In this document: piece after piece, positions 32,708 to 40,803 of the stretch
Numbering within the stretch: position 1 is the stretch's first letter
Layout of the letters: every line of letters begins with the position of its first letter
Origin: Betaproteobacteria bacterium
GTDB taxonomy: Bacteria > Pseudomonadota > Gammaproteobacteria > Burkholderiales > SG8-41
DNA: 40,803 nucleotides
NCBI GenBank assembly: GCA_947467315.1
Contig: CANIID010000011.1
Coordinates: 1-40,803 of the forward strand
Reading direction: 5' to 3'
Made by a program: the position numbers and the translations under genes
Notes under the pieces: generated by a model
What the model was told of the DNA's origin: nothing
Database searches by the model: none
Seen by the model: the letters and a program-made list of their open reading frames with translations, nothing else

Positions 32708-33729
32708 GCGGCTTTTCCGTTGCTTTCGTGTATGTGCGCCATGCGCTCGGTGATATGCGCCAGCATGCCGGTGCGCACTTCTTCGGCGCCGCGTTTTAGC
32801 GCGCATTCAAATGAATACGCATCGGCGGAGCCGTGGCTCTTCAAGACGATGCCGCGCAAGCCCAACAGGCTCGCGCCGTTGTAGCCGCGATGATCCACGC
32901 GGCGCTTGAATGCATTGAGAACCGGCATCGCGGCTAGTGCGGCGAGCTTGGTGAACATATTACGCTCAAACTCTTCGCGCATGATGGTGCGAATCAGGTG
33001 TGCCAGTCCTTCAGCGGATTTCAACGCCACGTTGCCGACGAATCCGTCGCACACCACCACGTCGGTGGTGCCTTTAAAAATATCGTTGCCTTCGACATTG
33101 CCGTAGAAGTTCAACCCGCTGGCACGCAACAACTCCGCGGCCTGTTTCACCACCTCGTTGCCCTTGATATCTTCTTCGCCGATATTCAGCAGCCCCACGG
33201 TCGGGCTGACCTTGTGTTCGACGCACGCCACCAGTTCGGAGCCCATGATGCCGAATTGCAGCAAATGCTCGGCGGTGCAATCCACATTTGCACCCAGGTC
33301 GAGCACGTACACGCGCCCGCTTTGCGACGGCATGATGGAGGCTATCGCCGGCCGGTCGATGCCGGACAGTGTTTTCAAGACGTAACGGGAAATCGCCATT
33401 AGCGCGCCGGTGTTGCCTGCACTCACCGCAGCCTGCGCCTCGCCGGATTTCACCAGGTCGATCGCCACGCGCATCGAGGAATCTTTTTTGCCGCGCATGG
33501 CGAGCGCAGGCGGCTCGTCCATGCCGACGACTTCGGAGGCGTGACGCACCACTAAGCGGTCGCCGAACGCCGTCTTGTCTTTTTTGAGTTGCGATTCGAT
33601 GTCAGCTGAAAGGCCGACCAGAATAACAGCAGCCAGCGGATCTTCTCGTAATAACGCTACCGCTGCCGGTACCGTAACGGACGGGCCGTGATCGCCCCCC
33701 ATACAATCAACAGCTACGGTTACCCGCAT
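32704..33729 (-). CDS. plsX: Phosphate acyltransferase PlsX
   Basis: 341 residues; converts acyl-ACP to acyl-phosphate for phospholipid synthesis. Landmarks [68 protein letters not shown] and [20 protein letters not shown]. It acts at the inner membrane. Overlaps fabH and lies 75 bases after rpmF. Confidence 0.96.
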   Translation of the reverse strand: MRVTVAVDCMGGDHGPSVTVPAAVALLREDPLAAVILVGLSADIESQLKKDKTAFGDRLVVRHASEVVGMDEPPALAMRGKKDSSMRVAIDLVKSGEAQAAVSAGNTGALMAISRYVLKTLSGIDRPAIASIMPSQSGRVYVLDLGANVDCTAEHLLQFGIMGSELVACVEHKVSPTVGLLNIGEEDIKGNEVVKQAAELLRASGLNFYGNVEGNDIFKGTTDVVVCDGFVGNVALKSAEGLAHLIRTIMREEFERNMFTKLAALAAMPVLNAFKRRVDHRGYNGASLLGLRGIVLKSHGSADAYSFECALKRGAEEVRTGMLAHITERMAHIHESNGKAA

Positions 33730-33804
33730 CTGAAATACCGCATGCGATTATGCAGCGGCCACGCGACACCAGCCGCACGGCCATAAGCCATAAGCGCAGA
33801 CGAT

Positions 33805-33984
33805 TTATTCGCCCTTGGACTTGATGACTTTCTTGCCCCGGTAAAAACCATTGGGGCTGATGTGGTGGCGCAGATGCACTTCGCCGGTGGTCGGCTCTAG
33901 CGCCAGCGGCGCAACGCTCAAGGATTGATGCGCACGGTGCATGCCGCGCTTGGACGGTGATTTCTTGTTTTGCTGAACTGCCAT
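33805..33984 (-). CDS. rpmF: 50S ribosomal protein L32
   Basis: 59 residues starting [19 protein letters not shown] and ending with a basic [11 protein letters not shown]. The start ATG 33984 has AAGGAG about ten nt upstream. The four zinc Cys of the C+ form are absent ([11 protein letters not shown] instead), as in most proteobacterial L32. It lies between yceD and plsX, its usual place. Confidence 0.95.
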   Translation of the reverse strand: MAVQQNKKSPSKRGMHRAHQSLSVAPLALEPTTGEVHLRHHISPNGFYRGKKVIKSKGE

Positions 33985-34053
33985 GGTATGACTCCTTCTA
34001 TTTAAATGCTTTTTACTTGTGTATGCTGCTGTGTTCTCAGGATTTCAACGTGC

Positions 34054-34551
34054 CTAAAGTGTTTTTAATGCGCTCAGTACGCTAAAGGCTGAATTCTTCT
34101 TGCTTCCTGCTTCATCTGCCATGCCACCGCAACCACCGTCCCGATCTTCGTGCCGCGGATACGCCGGCAGCGCCAGTAAAATCTCGTCTTCGATCAACGC
34201 CACCAGATCGAGTTCGGTACTTGCCGCGATACAATCCGGCTCGTCCGGATCATCACTCATCTCGGCATCCAACGCCGCTTCTGCCACCAACCGTACGGCT
34301 GTATCGATTGCCAAATCGTAATCCAGTGCTTTCAAACAGCGTTGGCACTGCAACGGCAACTGGCCTGAAACCGTTAACCGCAGCAACGGCCGCTCACGTG
34401 CATCCACGCCGCCGCGCACTTCATAACGCACTTGGTCATCGGCGCCAGGTTGCGCAATCAAGTTGTCACGCAAACGCGCAAACGCCGCTATCGGTAGCAT
34501 TCCGTGCGCGGTATGCTGCTCACGCGAAAATTTCTGACTGTCGATCAGCAT
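34054..34551 (-). CDS. yceD: YceD family (DUF177) protein
   Basis: 165 residues. The family signature LPLQCQRCLKALDYDL and the acidic DLVALIEDEILLALPAYPRH are clear. It accumulates with 23S rRNA/L32 genes and is linked to rRNA maturation in other organisms. First gene of the operon yceD-rpmF-plsX-fab; a canonical promoter lies at 34632-34660. Confidence 0.92.
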   Translation of the reverse strand: MLIDSQKFSREQHTAHGMLPIAAFARLRDNLIAQPGADDQVRYEVRGGVDARERPLLRLTVSGQLPLQCQRCLKALDYDLAIDTAVRLVAEAALDAEMSDDPDEPDCIAASTELDLVALIEDEILLALPAYPRHEDRDGGCGGMADEAGSKKNSAFSVLSALKTL

Positions 34552-34631
34552 CTTTGCACTTTACCCAGCGTTTACTCAAAACAACGCGCCCATACCGAAG
34601 AACGCGGTGCCGCAACGCACCTAAACACGAA

Positions 34632-34660
34632 ATAATAGTATTTCCCAGCGCATTTGTCAA
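34632..34660 (-). promoter_or_regulatory. Sigma-70 promoter of the yceD-rpmF-plsX-fab operon
   Basis: On the minus strand, TTGACA (34660-34655), a 17-base spacer and TATTAT (34637-34632). Transcription would start near 34625, about 75 bases before yceD. It is the best consensus promoter I found in the window. Confidence 0.8.
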
Positions 34661-34730
34661 AGTCTATCTACAGAAAACCGATAAGAAGCAACGACTTAGC
34701 CTGAGCAAGTATTCCAAAATCTGCTGAATA

Positions 34731-35318
34731 ATGAGCCATCGCCCCCTGATACTCGCGTCATCCTCCGTTTACCGGCGTAGTTTACTGGAACGGCTGCGCA
34801 TCCCATTTACCACTGCCAGCCCCGATGCGGACGAATCGAGGCGCGCCGGGGAAACACCACGCGACACGGCGTTGCGACTTGCGCTTGCCAAAGCGCGGGC
34901 ACTCGCGCCGTTGCATCCCAACGCACTGATCATCGGCTCCGATCAGGTGGCCGACCTCAACGGCCAGCCGCTGGGAAAACCCGGCGATCACGACAACGCC
35001 GTAGTGCAACTGCGCGCCATGCGCGGCCAGACGGTGATTTTTCATACCGCCGTGTGTCTGCTAGACGCCGCCACAGACCGGTATCAGCTTGAGACGGTAC
35101 CGTCTGCAGTACACCTGCGCGACCTCAGCGACGTGCAAATTGACAATTATCTGCGTCTCGAGCAACCCTACGATTGCGCCGGCAGCGCAAAAATTGAATG
35201 CCTCGGCGTCGCCCTGGTACACCGGATCGACAGTGATGACCCGACCGCATTGATCGGGTTGCCGCTGATAACCTTGGTGTCGATGCTAAACCGCGAGCAC
35301 GTCGACGTACTCGCCTAA
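34731..35318 (+). CDS. maf: Maf/YceF nucleotide pyrophosphatase
   Basis: 195 residues. [35 protein letters not shown] and the catalytic [19 protein letters not shown] are family motifs. [20 protein letters not shown] and [13 protein letters not shown] group it with the YceF branch (7-methyl-GTP pyrophosphatase in E. coli). No ribosome site precedes ATG 34731. It is divergent from yceD and its stop overlaps the sppA stop by four bases. Confidence 0.93.
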   Translation: MSHRPLILASSSVYRRSLLERLRIPFTTASPDADESRRAGETPRDTALRLALAKARALAPLHPNALIIGSDQVADLNGQPLGKPGDHDNAVVQLRAMRGQTVIFHTAVCLLDAATDRYQLETVPSAVHLRDLSDVQIDNYLRLEQPYDCAGSAKIECLGVALVHRIDSDDPTALIGLPLITLVSMLNREHVDVLA

Positions 35319-36280
35319 CGCATGGACGGCACACCGCTGCCGCCGATGCTGCCCGAGAACCCGTAGCGCACCAGAGACTCCGCTGCCGAGGCGCCCAGCC
35401 GTTTGGCAAATCGCTCCGCGACATTTTCGCGCGGCGTAAAGTCAACGATTTCCTCGGCCTTGATCACATCACGCGCCACCTGCTCCATGCTGCCGATGGC
35501 GTCGGCCAGACCCAGTTCGATGCTTTTGGTGCCCACCCACACCAGCCCGGAAAACATATCGGGGGTTTCTTTCAGCCGCTTGCCGCGGCCTTTACGCACC
35601 ACGTCGATAAACTGCTCGTGGATTTCGCCAAGCATTTTTTGCGCATAGTCTCTTTGCATGTCGCTTAGCGGCGAGAACGGATCGAGAAAGCCCTTGTTTT
35701 CGCCTGCCGACAACAAGCGGCGTTCCACGCCAAGTTTGTCCATGATGCCGGTGAAACCGAAACCGTTCATCAATACGCCGATGGAGCCGATCATGCTGGC
35801 CTTGTTGACGTAAATCTTGTCGGCCGCCACGGCAACGTAGTAGCCGCCCGACGCGCACACATCTTCCACCACTGCGTAGAGCGGAATTTCCGGATACTTG
35901 GCGCGCAGGCGCTTGATTTCGTCGTTAATATAACCCGCCTGCACCGGACTGCCGCCAGGACTGTTAATGCGCAAAATGATGCCCTGCGTGCGTTTGTCCT
36001 TAAACGCGTCGCCGAGCCCCTGCATGATGGCGTCGGCGCTGGCCGGCGTGCCCGGTCCGATCGCGCCGTTCAGTTCGACCAGCGCCGTGTGCTTGTCCTG
36101 CAAACCCTCTTTCTTGCCCATCCAGCCCATCGCGATGACCAGTATTACAACCAAGTAAGAAAAAATAAGAAACTTGAAAAAGATGCCCCAACGACGCGCG
36201 CGGCGCTGTTCCGTCACCGCTGCCAGCGCTACTTTTTCGAGGACAGCACGTTCCCAACCTGGGGTATTGTTTTCAGACAT
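35315..36280 (-). CDS. sppA: Signal peptide peptidase SppA (S49)
   Basis: 321 residues, the short single-domain type. One N-terminal membrane segment ([17 protein letters not shown]) anchors a periplasmic protease domain. Ser in [15 protein letters not shown] and Lys in [17 protein letters not shown] form the dyad. It degrades leftover signal peptides. AAGGAAC six nt before ATG 36280; overlaps the Rieske gene by eight bases. Confidence 0.93.
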   Translation of the reverse strand: MSENNTPGWERAVLEKVALAAVTEQRRARRWGIFFKFLIFSYLVVILVIAMGWMGKKEGLQDKHTALVELNGAIGPGTPASADAIMQGLGDAFKDKRTQGIILRINSPGGSPVQAGYINDEIKRLRAKYPEIPLYAVVEDVCASGGYYVAVAADKIYVNKASMIGSIGVLMNGFGFTGIMDKLGVERRLLSAGENKGFLDPFSPLSDMQRDYAQKMLGEIHEQFIDVVRKGRGKRLKETPDMFSGLVWVGTKSIELGLADAIGSMEQVARDVIKAEEIVDFTPRENVAERFAKRLGASAAESLVRYGFSGSIGGSGVPSMR

Positions 36281-36632
36281 GGTGTGGTTCCTTCAGGAAA
36301 AATATCTGTCCATCACGCTCTTCAATGGGCACTGATTGCAGCCGTTTGCCGGGACAAGGCCCCTGCACGCATAGACCGCTCTCTGGCAGATACATTGCGC
36401 CGTGGGTGGCGCAAATCAAGTATAGCTTGGAATAATCGAAAAAATCGCCGTCGGTCCAATCGAGTTCCACCGGCACATGCGCGCAGCGATTGATGTAGGC
36501 ATAAACCTGCCCGCGAAAGCGCACGGCAAACGCGGGCGCCTCGCCGCCGGCGTCACGCATCCTGAACCGCACGCCCTTGCCGCCGTCTTGCAGTGCGCTG
36601 CTTGCGCAAATTACGCGTGCATCGTCAGCCAT
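36273..36632 (-). CDS. Rieske [2Fe-2S] ferredoxin-like protein
   Basis: 119 residues. Cluster ligands: CAHVPVELDW (Cys-x-His) and ICATHGAMYLPESGLCVQGP (Cys-x2-His). It has no membrane anchor and no catalytic domain, so it is a soluble electron carrier or assembly partner. It overlaps the phosphatase upstream by 22 bases and sppA downstream, so is part of a rluC-HAD-Rieske-sppA transcript. Confidence 0.9.
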   Translation of the reverse strand: MADDARVICASSALQDGGKGVRFRMRDAGGEAPAFAVRFRGQVYAYINRCAHVPVELDWTDGDFFDYSKLYLICATHGAMYLPESGLCVQGPCPGKRLQSVPIEERDGQIFFLKEPHHV

Positions 36633-37267
36633 GCGGCAAGTTCACTGAAGGTGTTAAGGCAGGCGACAGGCTCGTGCGTAAGTAGATTTACACGCGGATG
36701 CGCACCGTACGCCACGCCCACGCGCGCCACGTCGGCGGCCACCGCCATTTGCATGTCGTGGGAAGTATCGCCGATCATCAGCGCACGCTCGCGGTTAACA
36801 TTGAGTTCATCCAGCAGCCACAGCAACATGTCGGGATGCGGCTTGGTAAAGCCTTCATCGCCGCAGCGCGTGGCGTGAAAAATCTGCGTCAATCCGGTGG
36901 CGTCCAGCGCGCGATCCAGCCCGCGCCGACTTTTGCCGGTAGCCACGGCCAGCAAAAACCCGGCATCGCGCAGGGATTGCAATAGCTCGGGCGCCCCCGT
37001 AAACAAGGTGGTGTCGGGATCCTGCTTCTGAAAGTGATGGCGGTAACGTTCGAGCAAAGCCGGATAGCCGACCGCGGGCAAATCCGGCAGAAGATATTTC
37101 AACGCGTCGGTCAGGCCCAATCCAATCACGTAACGCGCACGCTCTTCGCTGGGCACCGGCAGCTCAAGATCGGCGCAGGCGTCACGCAACGAGGTGGTGA
37201 TGGCTGCCGCCGAATCCATCAGCGTGCCATCCCAGTCGAACACCAGCAGATCAAATTGTTTGGGCAT
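36611..37267 (-). CDS. HAD-superfamily hydrolase (phosphoglycolate-phosphatase-like)
   Basis: 218 residues. DWDGTLMDSAAAI has the nucleophile and acid Asp, a central ATGKSRRGLDRAL has Thr/Lys, and ALMIGDTSHDMQMAVAA closes the site. The cap is the helical type of subfamily IA. AGGA precedes ATG 37267. It overlaps rluC by 17 bases. The substrate could be phosphoglycolate or another small phosphate. Confidence 0.9.
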   Translation of the reverse strand: MPKQFDLLVFDWDGTLMDSAAAITTSLRDACADLELPVPSEERARYVIGLGLTDALKYLLPDLPAVGYPALLERYRHHFQKQDPDTTLFTGAPELLQSLRDAGFLLAVATGKSRRGLDRALDATGLTQIFHATRCGDEGFTKPHPDMLLWLLDELNVNRERALMIGDTSHDMQMAVAADVARVGVAYGAHPRVNLLTHEPVACLNTFSELAAWLTMHA

Positions 37268-38222
37268 GATCCTGATTCAGATACGTGAGCGTGGCTTCCA
37301 ATTCCGCTGGCAACGGCGCGTCAAAGCGCAGCGACTTGCCACTGTCGGGATGGGTAATGCCGGTTTGTGAGGCGTGTAGAAACATTCTCTTAAGTATTTG
37401 TTTTTTAAGGAGTTTATTTAAGGGGAAATCGCCGTATTTGTCGTCCCCGGCAATTGGAAATTCCAGATGCGCCAGATGCACGCGTATCTGGTGCGTGCGT
37501 CCGGTTTTGAGTTCAGCTTCCAGCAAGCTGAACGGCGGCGTGGCTTGGGGCCACGCTTTGCGCAAACGAAAAATCGTGTGCGCGGCTTGTCCGTCGTCAT
37601 GCACCGACACACGGCGCTCGCCGTTGGCCAGCAAATGTTTTTGCAGCGGCGCTTTCACCGCGCGTTTTGCGTCGCGCCAATGTCCGCGTACCAGCGCGAG
37701 ATAAATTTTCTGTACTCGGCCTTCGCGCAATTGCTCGTGCAGCGCCACCAGCGCCGAGCGTTTTTTCGCAAACATCAAAATGCCCGAGGTATCCCGATCC
37801 AGCCGATGCACCAGTTCCAGAAATTTCGCCTCCGGGCGCGTCGCGCGCAGTTGTTCGATGGCGCCCAGGCTGATGCCGCTGCCGCCATGCACCGCCAGCC
37901 CAGACGGCTTATTGATCACCAGCAGTGCGGCGTCCTCGTAGAGGATGTCAAAAACCACGCGGGGGCCAGATTTGGGCAAGACCGGATCGTCGCGCTGGGC
38001 GGTACGTATCGGCGGCACCCGAACCCGGTCGCCGTCCTGAACCCGGTAATCCGGGCCGATCCTGCCCTTGTTGACCCTCACCTCACCGCTACGCAGTATC
38101 CGGTAGACGTGGCTCTTCGGCACCCCTTTAAGCCATCGTATCAAGTAGTTGTCGATACGCTGGCCGGACTCTTCCGTGCCCACTGCCAGCCAATTTACGG
38201 TTTCTTTACTTAACTGCTTCAT
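37251..38222 (-). CDS. rluC: 23S rRNA pseudouridine synthase RluC
   Basis: 323 residues: an N-terminal S4 domain (GQRIDNYLIRWLKGVPKSHV) and a RluA-type catalytic domain with the active Asp in LVHRLDRDTSGILMFA. In E. coli RluC modifies 23S rRNA positions 955, 2504 and 2580. The segment LNKLLKKQILKRMFLH contains a copy of the AT-rich repeat in frame (37392-37406). No ribosome site precedes ATG 38222. The gene is divergent from rne, the conserved arrangement. Confidence 0.94.
   Translation of the reverse strand: MKQLSKETVNWLAVGTEESGQRIDNYLIRWLKGVPKSHVYRILRSGEVRVNKGRIGPDYRVQDGDRVRVPPIRTAQRDDPVLPKSGPRVVFDILYEDAALLVINKPSGLAVHGGSGISLGAIEQLRATRPEAKFLELVHRLDRDTSGILMFAKKRSALVALHEQLREGRVQKIYLALVRGHWRDAKRAVKAPLQKHLLANGERRVSVHDDGQAAHTIFRLRKAWPQATPPFSLLEAELKTGRTHQIRVHLAHLEFPIAGDDKYGDFPLNKLLKKQILKRMFLHASQTGITHPDSGKSLRFDAPLPAELEATLTYLNQDHAQTI
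37392..37406 (+). repeat. AT-rich repeat family, copy inside rluC
   Basis: TAAGTATTTGTTTTT on the plus strand, i.e. the inverse orientation relative to most copies, lies within rluC codons for Lys-Lys-Gln-Ile-Leu-Lys. Confidence 0.55.
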
Positions 38223-38233
38223 TTGATTATACT
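38205..38233 (+). promoter_or_regulatory. Predicted promoter for rne
   Basis: TTTACT (38205-38210), a 17-base spacer and TATACT (38228-38233) read toward rne from within the first codons of rluC. The start point would be near 38240, giving a leader of about 510 bases. Confidence 0.5.
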
Positions 38234-38239
38234 ATTTCG

Positions 38240-38749
38240 CAGTGCAGCATTCGGGTTCATCCCCGTGTTTGATGCGGACTTGATGGAAACCATTGGAAAT
38301 ATTAAGCCAACGGTCAGACCTCAAGCCGCAGGATTGCAAGGTCCGGCTTCCACAGTGCGAAGCGAATTAGCGGCCTGCAACCAACGGAAGAACAGGGATC
38401 GCACGAGTACCGTAGCAGAAACCACAACCGGCCCTGCCCTGCCGCGCAAAAAACGCCACCGCAGTCCCGGAGAATAGCGGTTAATGTCGCTCACCGCCAA
38501 GTAGCGATAGTAGTCGAAATACGCGCTCAAGACACCGTTTGAATAGTACGGACACGCCTAACCTCATAAATGTAGCGAGGCGGGTCCGCAACAGGCAAAA
38601 CCAAAAACTTCGAATCAGCCTTGCACAGTATGTTCAATACCGCCACTGACTGAAGATAAGTAACGCCGCCCGCGCGCAGCAAAGTAAAAAAGGCGCGGCG
38701 GTTTAGGCTATGCCCATCCCGTGGCGCATTGAGCGCGGGAGAAGAAGAA
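38240..38749 (+). promoter_or_regulatory. Long rne leader region
   Basis: This 0.5-kb stretch between rluC and rne holds no convincing gene. It contains short hairpins, one (CCGCCCGCGC near 38668 with GCGCGGCGG near 38694) just upstream of the ribosome site GGGAG at about 38737-38741. In E. coli a long rne 5' leader with hairpins lets RNase E cut its own mRNA. An analogous role is inferred from position and length, not from sequence similarity. Confidence 0.45.
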
Positions 38750-40803
38750 ATGAAAAGAATGTTGTTTAACGCGACGCAAGCCGAGGAGCTGCGCGTTGCG
38801 ATAGTTGATGGTCAAAAGTTGGTTGATCTCGACATCGAATCCTCATCCAAAGAGCAAAAAAAGAGCAACATCTATAAGGGCATCATCACCCGCGTCGAGC
38901 CCAGTCTCGAAGCCGCTTTTATCGATTACGGCGCCGAACGCCACGGCTTCCTGCCGTTCAAGGAAGTCGCCCGCGCCTACTTCAAACCCGGTGTGGATGT
39001 CGGCAAAGCCACCATCAAGGAAGCGCTGCGCGAAGGTCAGGAAATCATCGTCCAGGTGGATAAGGACGAGCGCGGCACCAAAGGCGCGGCACTCACCACC
39101 TTTATCAGCCTGGCCGGCCGCTACCTGGTATTGATGCCTAACAATCCGCGCGGCGGTGGCGTCTCGCGGCGCATCGAAGGCGAAGACCGCAACGAGTTGC
39201 GCGACGTCATCGATGACCTGGAAATCCCCGGCGGCATGAGCGTGATCGCACGCACAGCAGCCATCGGACGAGAAGCCGAAGAACTCAAGTGGGACCTGAA
39301 TTACCTGCTCAAGTTGTGGGAAGCCATCGACAGCGCCTCTGCGGCCCAGTTCGAGGAACCCAAGGAAGGCGCCAGTGGCAAGCCGAAACGGCTGAACCCG
39401 GCGCCGTTCCTGATTTACCTCGAAAGCAATCTGGTGGTGCGCGCCATCCGCGACTACTTCCACGACGAAATCGGCGAAATTCTCATCGATACCGCCGATA
39501 TACACGAGCAGGCGCAGCACTTCATGTCCCTGGTGATGCCGAGCAAGGTCAGCTTGGTCAAACACTACAGCGACGACGTGCCGCTGTTCTCGCGCTTTCA
39601 GATCGAACATCAAATCGAAACCGCGCATTCGCGCTCGGTCAATCTGCCCTCCGGCGGCGCGATCGTGATCGACCATACCGAAGCGCTGGTATCGGTGGAC
39701 GTCAACTCCGCCCGCGCCACGCGTGGCCACGACATCGAAGAAACCGCCTTCCGCACCAACCTCGAAGCGGCCGAAGAAGTCGCACGCCAATTGCGCCTGC
39801 GCGATCTGGGCGGGCTGGTAGTGATCGACTTCATCGACATGGAAGTGGCGCGTAATCAGCGCGAAGTTGAAAACAAACTGCGCGAATCGCTGCGCTATGA
39901 CCGCGCGCGCGTGCAACTCGGCAAGATCTCGCGCTTCGGCCTGATGGAATTGTCGCGCCAGCGGCTGCGTCCGTCGCTGGGTGAATCCAGCCACGAGGCC
40001 TGCCCGCGCTGCCACGGCACCGGCCACATTCGCGGCACCGAATCGACCGCGCTGCACATTCTGCGTATCCTGCAGGAAGAATCGATGAAGGACAGCACGG
40101 CCGCCGTACACGCGCAAGTGCCGGTGGACGTCGCGACCTTCCTGCTGAATGAAAAGCGCCACGATATTCAGCAACTGGAAACGCGTCACCGCGTCACTGT
40201 CACGCTGATTCCGAATGTGCATCTGGAAACGCCGAACTACACCATCACGCGGATGCGTCACGACGATCTGAATCAAGCCGATCCGTTGCCGCCCAGCTAC
40301 GAAATGGTCAAAGCGCCGGCGGAAACCGAGAAAACCTCGGCGGCCGCCGAAGCGACCGCACCGCGTCAGGAAGCCGCTGTCAAGGGCATCCTGCCGCCGG
40401 AACGCACACCCATGCCATCCACGCCCGCACCTGCAGCCGCACCGGTAGCGGCCCCCGCCGCCGCGCCCACTGTAACCGACGGCAAGCCATCTATCATCGG
40501 CAAGATATTCGGCTGGTTCCGTGGCACACCACAAGCGACGGCAACAACAGCAACAGCCGCAACCGCAACGGCGGCTGCCGCCGCGACCACCACCGCCAGC
40601 GGCGAAAAGCGCGAAGAAGGCCGTCGCGACCGTTCCCGTCAAGGCCCGCGCCGTGACCGTGACGAGCATCGCTCGGGCAGCGGCGGCGGCGGACGCAATC
40701 GTCACCGCAGTGAGCGTAGCGAAGGCGAACGCGGTGAGCGGCCGAATCGTACTGAGCGCGGTGAGCGTACCGAGCGTGGCGAGCGCGGACCGCGTCCGCA
40801 ACC
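38750..40803 (+). CDS. rne: Ribonuclease E, C-terminus cut by window end
   Basis: 684 codons are visible, with no stop. Order: [21 protein letters not shown]1 RNA-binding domain with [20 protein letters not shown], 5'-sensor/RNase-H-like region, and DNase-I-like catalytic domain with the metal Asps in [12 protein letters not shown] (about 317) and [10 protein letters not shown] (about 360). The zinc-link Cys pair is CPRCHGTGH (418/421). After residue 510 the protein becomes Ala/Pro/Thr-rich, with an amphipathic IIGKIFGWF that could bind membrane, then an Arg-rich tail with degenerate GER/TER repeats. It initiates mRNA decay and processes rRNA/tRNA. Length past the edge is unknown. Confidence 0.97.
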   Translation, partial: MKRMLFNATQAEELRVAIVDGQKLVDLDIESSSKEQKKSNIYKGIITRVEPSLEAAFIDYGAERHGFLPFKEVARAYFKPGVDVGKATIKEALREGQEIIVQVDKDERGTKGAALTTFISLAGRYLVLMPNNPRGGGVSRRIEGEDRNELRDVIDDLEIPGGMSVIARTAAIGREAEELKWDLNYLLKLWEAIDSASAAQFEEPKEGASGKPKRLNPAPFLIYLESNLVVRAIRDYFHDEIGEILIDTADIHEQAQHFMSLVMPSKVSLVKHYSDDVPLFSRFQIEHQIETAHSRSVNLPSGGAIVIDHTEALVSVDVNSARATRGHDIEETAFRTNLEAAEEVARQLRLRDLGGLVVIDFIDMEVARNQREVENKLRESLRYDRARVQLGKISRFGLMELSRQRLRPSLGESSHEACPRCHGTGHIRGTESTALHILRILQEESMKDSTAAVHAQVPVDVATFLLNEKRHDIQQLETRHRVTVTLIPNVHLETPNYTITRMRHDDLNQADPLPPSYEMVKAPAETEKTSAAAEATAPRQEAAVKGILPPERTPMPSTPAPAAAPVAAPAAAPTVTDGKPSIIGKIFGWFRGTPQATATTATAATATAAAAATTTASGEKREEGRRDRSRQGPRRDRDEHRSGSGGGGRNRHRSERSEGERGERPNRTERGERTERGERGPRPQ

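Noticed and set aside
32708-32806. N-terminal extension of FabH inside plsX.
   Set aside because: Arg-rich and unlike FabH; GTG 32707 overlapping the plsX stop gives the normal N-terminus.
38220-38254. A perfect TATAAT on the minus strand just before rluC, as a leaderless promoter.
   Set aside because: Transcription would begin inside the start codon, and no -35 lies 16-18 bases upstream.
38223-38530. Small open frames on both strands (84 and 69 codons) in the rluC-rne gap.
   Set aside because: No similarity to known proteins, no ribosome site, and they overlap each other; more likely rne leader.
38843-40801. A 652-codon open frame on the minus strand opposite rne.
   Set aside because: It is antisense to a strongly conserved gene, low in complexity, and explained by the GC-rich codon bias of rne.

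Overview
The window comes from the chromosome of a betaproteobacterium, probably Burkholderiales-like. I infer this from the GC-rich coding bias, the abundance of Bug-type (tripartite tricarboxylate receptor) periplasmic binding proteins, and the fatty-acid gene order in the right half, which follows the classical proteobacterial rne-rluC-maf-yceD-rpmF-plsX-fab arrangement. No taxon-specific marker is present, so the assignment stops there.

Left edge (1-1240): the 5' end of an IS630-type transposase runs off the window on the minus strand. It is divergent from a membrane-anchored diguanylate cyclase.

Catabolic/accessory region (about 1260-23250). The core is a run of 14 minus-strand genes read from 20251 down to 5353: Bug, MmgE/PrpD, two overlapping MaoC-like genes, ADP-forming acyl-CoA synthetase, Bug, crotonase, cupin, two acyl-CoA dehydrogenases, Bug, D-2-hydroxyacid dehydrogenase, Bug (with a premature stop), Bug. 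Around it lie two more MmgE/PrpD genes, an alpha/beta hydrolase, an ACMSD-like amidohydrolase, a small exported protein and a cupin-rubredoxin fusion. The set reads as uptake or sensing of an organic acid, CoA activation, dehydrogenation and hydration. No TctA/TctB membrane subunits and no transcription factor are in the window, and the substrate cannot be named. Several enzymes lack canonical catalytic residues: one dehydrogenase, the crotonase, the amidohydrolase and both MaoC-like proteins. Hairpin-forming intergenic repeats are frequent here.

Housekeeping region (23392-38222). Minus-strand order: yceD-rpmF-plsX-fabH-fabD-fabG-acpP-fabF-pabC-mltG-tmk-holB-tatD-ankyrin protein, mostly overlapping or tightly spaced, with a canonical sigma-70 promoter upstream of yceD. 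The maf (yceF) gene is divergent from yceD and converges on a second minus-strand group, rluC-HAD phosphatase-Rieske-sppA. These genes make the phospholipid/fatty-acid precursors, the acyl carrier protein, aminodeoxychorismate lyase, a murein transglycosylase, dTMP kinase and the clamp-loader delta' subunit.

Right edge (38205-40803): a 0.5-kb leader precedes rne (RNase E), which is cut by the window end in its Arg-rich tail.

A striking non-genic signal is an AT-rich 18-mer family (AATAAAAACAAATACTTA and variants, about nine copies). It is scattered at gene junctions, in signal-peptide codons and inside rluC and mltG, and it crosses the catabolic/housekeeping boundary.
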